Assembly: GCA_036375995.1 (NCBI GenBank)
Contig: DASVBE010000095.1
Span: 25,908-89,907 of the forward strand
DNA from: DASVBE01 sp036375995
GTDB lineage: Bacteria; Actinomycetota; Actinomycetes; Streptosporangiales; Streptosporangiaceae
Reading direction: 5' to 3'
DNA: 64,000 bases
Shown: piece after piece, positions 59,071 through 64,000 of the stretch
How the letters are laid out: each line of letters starts with the position of its first letter
Numbering within the stretch: position 1 is the first letter of the stretch
Notes under the pieces: generated by a model
Seen by the model: only the letters and a program-made list of their open reading frames with translations
The model's database searches: none
What the model was told of the DNA's origin: nothing
Made by a program: the position numbers and the translations under genes

Positions 59071-59864
59071 TGGCTGCGTACAAGGCAGCGCTGCGGGTCT
59101 GGCGCGGCGACGAGGGCGCCGGGGAGCTGGCCGACTACCAGGTCGAGGTCAACGACGGCGAGGTCGTGCTGGACGTGCTGCACCGGCTGCAGGCGACCCA
59201 GGCCAATGACCTGGCCATCCGGTGGAACTGCAAGGCCGGCAAGTGCGGGTCGTGCTCGATGGAGATCAACGGGCGGCCGCGGCTGGCCTGCATGACCCGG
59301 ATGTCGGTGTTCTCCCCGTCCGAGACGCTGACGATCACGCCGATGCGCACGTTCCCGGTGATCAGGGACCTGGTCACGGACGTGTCGTTCAACTACGAGA
59401 AGGCCCGCGAGATCCCGTCGTTCACCCCGGACCCGTCGGTCAAGCTGGGCGAGTTCCGGATGCAGCAGGTCGACGTGAACCGGTCGCAGGAGTTCCGCAA
59501 GTGCATTGAGTGCTTCCTGTGCCAGAACACCTGCCACGTGATCCGGGACCATGAGGAGAACGAGCGGGCCTTCGCCGGGCCGCGGTTCCTGATGCGGGTG
59601 GCCGAGCTGGAGATGCACCCGGCCGACACCGCGGACCGCCGCTCGATCGCCCAGGACGACTTCGGCCTCGGCTACTGCAACATCACCAAGTGCTGCACCG
59701 AGGTCTGCCCGGAGAACATCAAGATCACCGATAACGCGCTGATCCCGATGAAGGAACGGGTGGCGGGCCGCAAGTACGACCCGCTGGTCTGGCTGGGCAC
59801 CAAGATCGGTATCCGGCCGCGCGGCGCGTCAGACACCCCGGCCGTGCCTGGCAAGCGAGACTAG
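59070..59864 (+). CDS. sdhB: Succinate dehydrogenase iron-sulfur subunit
   Basis: A 264-residue Fe-S subunit with a plant-type 2Fe-2S domain (Cys54, Cys59, Cys62 and Cys74 in NCKAGKCGSC and LAC) and a C-terminal 4Fe-4S/3Fe-4S ferredoxin domain (CIECFLCQNTC and CNITKCCTEVCPE). The ATG overlaps the sdhA stop within TGATG. Longer than E. coli SdhB by a C-terminal extension typical of Sdh1. Followed 5 bp later by uppP, possibly on the same transcript. Confidence 0.96.
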   Translation: MAAYKAALRVWRGDEGAGELADYQVEVNDGEVVLDVLHRLQATQANDLAIRWNCKAGKCGSCSMEINGRPRLACMTRMSVFSPSETLTITPMRTFPVIRDLVTDVSFNYEKAREIPSFTPDPSVKLGEFRMQQVDVNRSQEFRKCIECFLCQNTCHVIRDHEENERAFAGPRFLMRVAELEMHPADTADRRSIAQDDFGLGYCNITKCCTEVCPENIKITDNALIPMKERVAGRKYDPLVWLGTKIGIRPRGASDTPAVPGKRD

Positions 59865-59869
59865 CCCGC

Positions 59870-60910
59870 GTGTCCCACCTCACCTACGCCGAGGCCGTGG
59901 TGGTCGGCCTGATCCAGGGCGTGACCGAGCTGTTCCCGGTGTCCAGCCTCGGCCACAACGTGCTGCTGCCGGCGATCGTCGGCGGCAGCTGGGCAACGGA
60001 CCTGAACGTCGCCGCGTCCGAGTCGCCGTACCTGGCCTTCGTCGTGGGACTGCACGTGGCCACCGCGATCGGGATCATGGTCTACTTCTGGCGCGACTGG
60101 GTGCGGATCGTCCACGGCTTCGGCACCTCGGTAAGGCACTTCCGGGTGCAGACCGTGGACGAGAAGCTGTGCTGGTTCCTGATCCTGGCCACGATCCCGG
60201 TCGGCCTGGTCGGGCTGCTCTTCGAGCACGAGTTCCGGGTGCTGTTCGCCAAGCCGATCAGGGCGGCGATCTTCCTGGTCGTCAACGGCCTGATCCTGTA
60301 CGCCGGCGAGCGGTTCCGCACCCGGCGGTCCAAGCAGGCCGACGTGGATCAGGCCGCCCGGCGGGCCGAGCTTGCGGCGATGCCGGCCACGGCGTTCGCC
60401 GAGCCGGGCGGCCGGGGCTCAGCCGCGGCCGCGGCGCCGGCCCGGCGGCCGGTGGCCGCGCACTCGTCCGGCCAGCGCGCGATCCGGCGGCAGGAGGAAC
60501 TCCAGGCGCTGGAGTCCGACGCCCGGCTGTCCATGATCGGCTGGATGGAGGCCGTGATCATCGGGTCCGCGCAGATCCTCGCGCTGCTGGCCGGCATCAG
60601 CCGGGACGGCGTGACGATGGTCGCGGGCATGTTCCGCGGGCTGTCCCGCGAGGACGCCGCCCGGTTCGCGTTCCTGCTGGCCACCCCGGTGATCCTGGCC
60701 GCGGGCGTGCTCAAGATGCCGGACCTGACCGGCAGCCTGAGCCAGGGCATCCACGGCCAGATCCTGGTCGGCAGCATCTTTGCCGGCGTCGGCGCCTACC
60801 TGTCGGTGCGCTTCCTGGTCCGCTACTTCCAGACCAGGACGCTGACCCCGATGGCGGTCTACTGCGTGGTGGTCGGCCTGGCCGCCATCGTGTACCTGCA
60901 GGTCAAGTAG
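59870..60910 (+). CDS. uppP: Undecaprenyl-diphosphatase UppP (BacA)
   Basis: A 346-residue polytopic enzyme that dephosphorylates undecaprenyl pyrophosphate for peptidoglycan lipid recycling. The active-site motif GVTELFPVSSLGHNVLLP and the second motif LAGISRDGVTMVAGM are present. Compared with the usual ~275 residues there is an extra ~70-residue Ala/Arg-rich cytoplasmic loop (about residues 150-220) between two helices. GTG start 5 bp after sdhB. Convergent with typA, overlapping it by 8 bp. Confidence 0.95.
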   Translation: MSHLTYAEAVVVGLIQGVTELFPVSSLGHNVLLPAIVGGSWATDLNVAASESPYLAFVVGLHVATAIGIMVYFWRDWVRIVHGFGTSVRHFRVQTVDEKLCWFLILATIPVGLVGLLFEHEFRVLFAKPIRAAIFLVVNGLILYAGERFRTRRSKQADVDQAARRAELAAMPATAFAEPGGRGSAAAAAPARRPVAAHSSGQRAIRRQEELQALESDARLSMIGWMEAVIIGSAQILALLAGISRDGVTMVAGMFRGLSREDAARFAFLLATPVILAAGVLKMPDLTGSLSQGIHGQILVGSIFAGVGAYLSVRFLVRYFQTRTLTPMAVYCVVVGLAAIVYLQVK

Positions 60911-62789
60911 TCACGTCGGAGCGGGTCCGGCGGGCCCGGGCCCGGCCGCGCTCCTTGGCGCCCAGGATCACCTTGCGCAGCCGCACCGTGGCCGGGGTGA
61001 CCTCGGCGCACTCGTCCGGGGCGCAGAACTCCAGCGCCTGCTCCAGGCTGAGCAGGCGCGGCGGCACGAGCCGCTCGAGTTCCTCCCCGGCCGACTGGCG
61101 GACGTTGGTGAGCTTGCGCTCCTTGGTGATGTTCACGTCCATCTCGTCGGACCTGGAGTTCTCGCCGACGATCATGCCCTCGTAGACCTCTGTCCCTGGG
61201 GTCACGAACAGCGTGCCGCGCTCCTGGATGGAGAACATCGCGTACGGGGTGGCGGCGCCCGCCCGGTCCGCGACCAGCGACCCGCTGGCGCGCATCCGCA
61301 TCGGGCCGGACCACGGCTCGTATCCCTCGAACACGTGGTGCGCGATGCCGGTGCCCCGGGTCTCGGTGAGGAACGTGGTGCGGAACCCGATCAGGCCGCG
61401 GGCCGGCACGGTGAACTCCAGCCGGACCCAGCCGGTGCCGTGGTTGGTCATGTTGCCCATCCGGCCCTTGCGCACGGCCAGCAGGGCGGTGACCGCGCCC
61501 AGGTACTCCTCGGGCACGTCCACGGTCAGCCGCTCGACCGGCTCGTGCAGCACGCCGCCGATCTCGCGGGTGACCACGGTCGGGCGGCCCACGGTCAGCT
61601 CGTAGCCCTCCCGCCGCATGGTCTCCACCAGCACGGCCAGGGCCAGCTCACCGCGGCCCTGCACCTCCCAGGTGTCCGGCCGTTCGGTGGGCAGCACCTG
61701 GATGGACACGTTGCCGACCAGTTCCCGGTCCAGCCGGTCGCGCACCATCCGCGCGGTGACCTTGGTGCCCTTCTCCCGGCCGACCAGCGGGGAGGTGTTC
61801 ACGCCCAGGGTCATCGAGATGGCCGGCTCGTCCACCGTGATCAGCGGCAGCGGCCGCGGGTCCTCCAGGTCGGCCAGGGTCTCGCCGATCATGATGTCCG
61901 GGATGCCGGCCACCGCGATGATGTCGCCCGGCCCTGCGGTCGCGGCGGGCACCCGCTCCAGCGCCTCGGTCAGGTACAGCTCGCTGACCTTGACCCGCTC
62001 GATCGTGCCGTCCCGGCGGCACCAGGCGACCTGCTGGCCGCGGGACAGCTGCCCGGAGTACATCCGGCACAGCGCGATCCGGCCCAGGTAGGAGGACGCG
62101 TCCAGGTTCGTGACGTGGGCCCGGAGCGGCTCGTCCGGGTCGTAGGCGGGGGCCGGGATGGTGTCCCTCAGTACCGCGAACAGGGGCTCCAGGTCCGGGG
62201 AGCCCGGCTGGTGGCCGTCCTCGGGGCGGTCCAGCGAGGCCCGGCCGGCCCGGGCGGACGCGTACACGATCGGGAACTCGATCTGCTCCTCGGTCGCGTC
62301 CAGGTCCATGAACAGCTCGTAGCAGGCGTCCACGACCTCGGCGATCCGCGCGTCCGGCCGGTCCACCTTGTTGATCACCAGGATCACCGGCAGGCGCGCT
62401 TCCAGCGTCTTTCGCAGCACGAACCGGGTCTGCGGCAGCGGCCCCTCGCTGGCGTCGACCAGCAGCAGCACGCCGTCCACCATCGACAGGCCGCGCTCCA
62501 CCTCGCCGCCGAAGTCGGCGTGCCCGGGGGTGTCGATGATGTTGATGGTCAGCCCGCCGTGACTGACCGCGGTGTTCTTGGCCAGGATCGTGATGCCCTT
62601 TTCCCGCTCCAGGTCACCGGAGTCGAGCACGCGGTCAGCCACGTGGGCGTTGGCCCGGAACGCGCCGGACTGCCAGAGCATCGCGTCGACCAGGGTGGTC
62701 TTGCCGTGGTCAACGTGCGCGACGATGGCGACGTTGCGCAGGTCATCGCGGGTGGCGAGGGCCGCGGCGGGCGCGGTGCGGACAGGCAT
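60903..62789 (-). CDS. typA: GTP-binding protein TypA/BipA
   Basis: A 628-residue ribosome-binding translational GTPase acting in stress or cold adaptation and ribosome assembly. G1 is AHVDHGKTTLVD, switch region REKGITILAKN, G3 DTPGHADFGGEV, G4 NKVDRPDAR and G5 in YASARAG. The C-terminal EF-G-like and BipA-specific domains (GFRTTFLTETRGTGIAHHVF, NITKERKLTNVRQS) are intact. ATG 62789 with GGAG 10 nt upstream; an upstream extension is not conserved. Confidence 0.96.
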   Translation of the reverse strand: MPVRTAPAAALATRDDLRNVAIVAHVDHGKTTLVDAMLWQSGAFRANAHVADRVLDSGDLEREKGITILAKNTAVSHGGLTINIIDTPGHADFGGEVERGLSMVDGVLLLVDASEGPLPQTRFVLRKTLEARLPVILVINKVDRPDARIAEVVDACYELFMDLDATEEQIEFPIVYASARAGRASLDRPEDGHQPGSPDLEPLFAVLRDTIPAPAYDPDEPLRAHVTNLDASSYLGRIALCRMYSGQLSRGQQVAWCRRDGTIERVKVSELYLTEALERVPAATAGPGDIIAVAGIPDIMIGETLADLEDPRPLPLITVDEPAISMTLGVNTSPLVGREKGTKVTARMVRDRLDRELVGNVSIQVLPTERPDTWEVQGRGELALAVLVETMRREGYELTVGRPTVVTREIGGVLHEPVERLTVDVPEEYLGAVTALLAVRKGRMGNMTNHGTGWVRLEFTVPARGLIGFRTTFLTETRGTGIAHHVFEGYEPWSGPMRMRASGSLVADRAGAATPYAMFSIQERGTLFVTPGTEVYEGMIVGENSRSDEMDVNITKERKLTNVRQSAGEELERLVPPRLLSLEQALEFCAPDECAEVTPATVRLRKVILGAKERGRARARRTRSDVTT

Positions 62790-62940
62790 GCAGGCAGACT
62801 CCGGGTTTCGCAGAAAGGGAACGCCGGACGGGGCGTGCGCAGTCACGGCACCTTCCAGTTTATCCAGCGCAGCCGTTCCGCGCATATCCGCCCGGAAGCG
62901 CCCTGACCAGGGCCGACGCAGGTGCTCAGGCTCGTGCCTA

Positions 62941-62954
62941 GGGTCCTAAGTCCC
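62941..62954. promoter_or_regulatory. DosR/DevR-like palindrome
   Basis: GGGTCCTAAGTCCC matches the DosR core GGGACTWWAGTCCC at 12 of 14 positions. It lies in the 290-bp divergent region between typA and the 68-residue gene, about 130 bp before the latter. No dosR-like gene is in the window. Confidence 0.3.
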
Positions 62955-63079
62955 GGGCTTGGCGGCTAAGCCGCGGGGCGGGCAGAGATAAGGCCTTTGC
63001 CTGATGCCGGTCCGGGGGCCTTACGGCGAACCTGAATCGTGCCGGGTCAGATCACTGGCCCGCACGAAGGAGGAAGACC

Positions 63080-63286
63080 ATGTATCCGCTGCTTACTGAG
63101 TACCTGGCGAATGAGCATGTCCGTGACATGCACGCCTCCGCCACGGCGTCGCGGCGGGTCCGGCGGGCCCGCCGCGGCCGCCACCAGAGCACGGTGGTGC
63201 CCACCGTGCTCCCGGTGACCGCGAAGCCGTTCGTGCCCGCCCCGCGCGAGCCGGTCGGCGCCGGATCGTCCGCCGGCCACCGGTGA
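63080..63286 (+). CDS. Small basic hypothetical protein
   Basis: A 68-residue protein (MYPLLTEYLANEHVRDMH...) with a helical N-terminal half rich in Arg/His (SRRVRRARRGRHQS) and a Pro-rich tail. Short proteins beginning MYP/MWP-x-L-x-E with a basic middle are common in actinobacteria, without known function. The start has a perfect AAGGAGGA 5 nt upstream. A very stable hairpin follows the stop, so it is probably its own unit. Confidence 0.7.
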   Translation: MYPLLTEYLANEHVRDMHASATASRRVRRARRGRHQSTVVPTVLPVTAKPFVPAPREPVGAGSSAGHR

Positions 63287-63297
63287 CCGCCGCCGTC

Positions 63298-63331
63298 CGG
63301 CCCGGCCGGCCCACCTGGGCCGGCCGGGCCG
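63298..63331 (+). terminator. Perfect 16-bp-stem terminator after small gene
   Basis: CGGCCCGGCCGGCCCA (63298-63313) and TGGGCCGGCCGGGCCG (63316-63331) are perfectly complementary with a 2-nt turn (in practice a 4-nt loop), 12 bp after the stop of the 68-residue gene. No T run. Confidence 0.75.
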
Positions 63332-63362
63332 CGGCACACACCAGGAGAACTCCATAGAACGC

Positions 63363-63839
63363 GTGTTCGAGCCGGCGTATCCTGGGAGGGTGGCAGCGTA
63401 CCTCCCGCCCGGGTGGCCGGCCGGCGTGCATCCGCCAGGCACCGAAGGTTTCGAGCAGACCGCGGTGACCTGGCTTCTTGATGTTCTGCCCGCCGACTAC
63501 CGGGTGCACGGGGTGCTGCGCCGGCACCCGGTCGCGCTGGCCGCGGTGGCCCGGCACTACCTGGACGCCTGCGTGGCCGGGGCCCGTAGCGGCTACCGCG
63601 GCGCCCGCACGGAGCTGAGCGGCGCCCTGCCACCGCAGGCCGTCGAGGCCGTCCTGCAGGTCTACCAGGACGAGGGCCGCCGCCTGGTGGACGCCGCCCG
63701 CGCCGTCGACCTGGTCGGCCGCGCCCTGCGCGGCGAGACCTTCACCCCGGCCAGGGCCGGGGGCCGCGGGCCGCGGCCGGCCACCGAACGGCGGCCACGC
63801 CGGTCAGCCTCCGGCCGCGGCCCGGGCAAGGCGTCTTAG
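63363..63839 (+). CDS. Hypothetical protein, actinobacterial
   Basis: A 158-residue protein beginning MFEPAYPGRVAAYLPPGWPA, with a helical middle (FEQTAVTWLLDVLPADYRVH, VLRRHPVALAAVARHYLDAC, AVEAVLQVYQDEGRRLVDAA) and a basic disordered C-terminus. It looks like a conserved actinobacterial protein of unknown function; no catalytic motif or membrane segment. GTG start with AGGAG 14 nt upstream. Confidence 0.75.
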   Translation: MFEPAYPGRVAAYLPPGWPAGVHPPGTEGFEQTAVTWLLDVLPADYRVHGVLRRHPVALAAVARHYLDACVAGARSGYRGARTELSGALPPQAVEAVLQVYQDEGRRLVDAARAVDLVGRALRGETFTPARAGGRGPRPATERRPRRSASGRGPGKAS

Positions 63840-63874
63840 GGCCGTCGCGGACAGGACCAGCAGGGCCGGCAGGC

Positions 63875-64000
63875 TCAGCCGACGGGGCCGTCCGGGGCCG
63901 GCGCCGTTTGCGTTAGGGCGGGCCGTGCCGGGGCCGGCCCCGGCACGGCGTGCGCCAGCACGGCTACCGGGGACGAGACCGGGGCGGGCGGAGTGGTCCG
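63875..64000 (-). CDS. Possible C-terminal end of a gene entering from the right (partial)
   Basis: On the minus strand the frame is open from the window edge to a TGA at 63875-63877 and would encode ~41 residues of Pro/Ala-rich tail (LTQTAPAPDGPVG at the end). It fits the type of disordered C-terminus seen in other proteins here, but no domain is visible, so it may not be a gene. Confidence 0.25.
   Translation of the reverse strand, partial: RTTPPAPVSSPVAVLAHAVPGPAPARPALTQTAPAPDGPVG
63922..63949. repeat. 28-bp perfect palindrome
   Basis: GCCGTGCCGGGGCC is followed directly by its exact reverse complement GGCCCCGGCACGGC. It may be a terminator or cruciform, or lie in the tail of a partial gene on the minus strand. 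Confidence 0.6.

Noticed and set aside
1..64000. CRISPR array, prophage or integrated plasmid
   Set aside because: No spaced direct repeats, cas genes, integrase, phage structural genes or att-flanked tRNA could be found.

Overview
This window is chromosomal DNA of a very GC-rich actinomycete. Evidence: strong third-position GC bias, many GTG and some TTG starts, mycothiol synthesis (mshB), an actinobacterial Sdh1-type succinate dehydrogenase, bacterial Ku, deazaflavin-dependent oxidoreductase and DUF3107/DUF3117/DUF6912 proteins, and a WhiJ-type DUF397/DUF5753 regulatory cluster typical of sporulating actinomycetes. I would place it near Streptosporangiales or Streptomyces-like lineages, but cannot name the genus. 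I saw no rRNA, tRNA, CRISPR array, prophage or complete insertion sequence.

Layout. 0.1-8 kb: amino-acid and ketone-body catabolism read leftwards (acetoacetyl-CoA synthetase > tryptophan 2,3-dioxygenase > large NAD-glutamate dehydrogenase). 8-18 kb: mixed single genes (HAD hydrolases, proline catabolism pruA, Vsr endonuclease, SDR, nagA, alpha/beta hydrolase, Ku), with a 160-bp MITE-like hairpin element abutting vsr. 18-26 kb: a conserved actinobacterial block (TetR, DUF3107, ferritin-like protein, DEAD-box helicase, hydrolase, RecB-like nuclease, metallo-beta-lactamase fold, PHP, NUDIX). 26-30 kb: CitE-like lyase, F420-type oxidoreductase plus serine hydrolase, glyoxalase-like protein, TrmH methyltransferase.

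30-48 kb: a block whose order resembles the Mycobacterium tuberculosis Rv1205-Rv1229 region, as I recall it: mrp, tatB, an RseB-like protein (where htrA would be expected), rseA, sigE, O-methyltransferase, pepA, DUF3117, tag, DivIVA-like protein, a shrunken FolP2-like protein and a LOG-family protein. Between DUF3117 and tag lies a roughly 5-kb accessory island: a PaaX regulator and a WhiJ-type cluster (HATPase, DUF397, DUF5753 HTH regulator, second DUF397, PF04672 methyltransferase). Two near-identical palindromes, TGTGA(T/A)(T/G)CACA, sit on the predicted promoters of the HTH gene and the HATPase gene. They suggest a self-contained autoregulated circuit, and this is the most interesting system in the window.

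46-64 kb: ferredoxin + dapC, a CysRS-like protein lacking its catalytic core, ddaH-rocD (arginine/ornithine), mshB with DUF6113 and a flavin reductase, an S9 peptidase, sdhCAB followed closely by uppP, typA, and two small actinobacterial hypothetical genes. Many neighbours are joined by 4-bp GTGA/ATGA overlaps (aacS-kynA, sigE-rseA-rseB, oxidoreductase-serine hydrolase, DUF6113-flavin reductase, methyltransferase-DUF397), which points to translational coupling as the normal operon style here.
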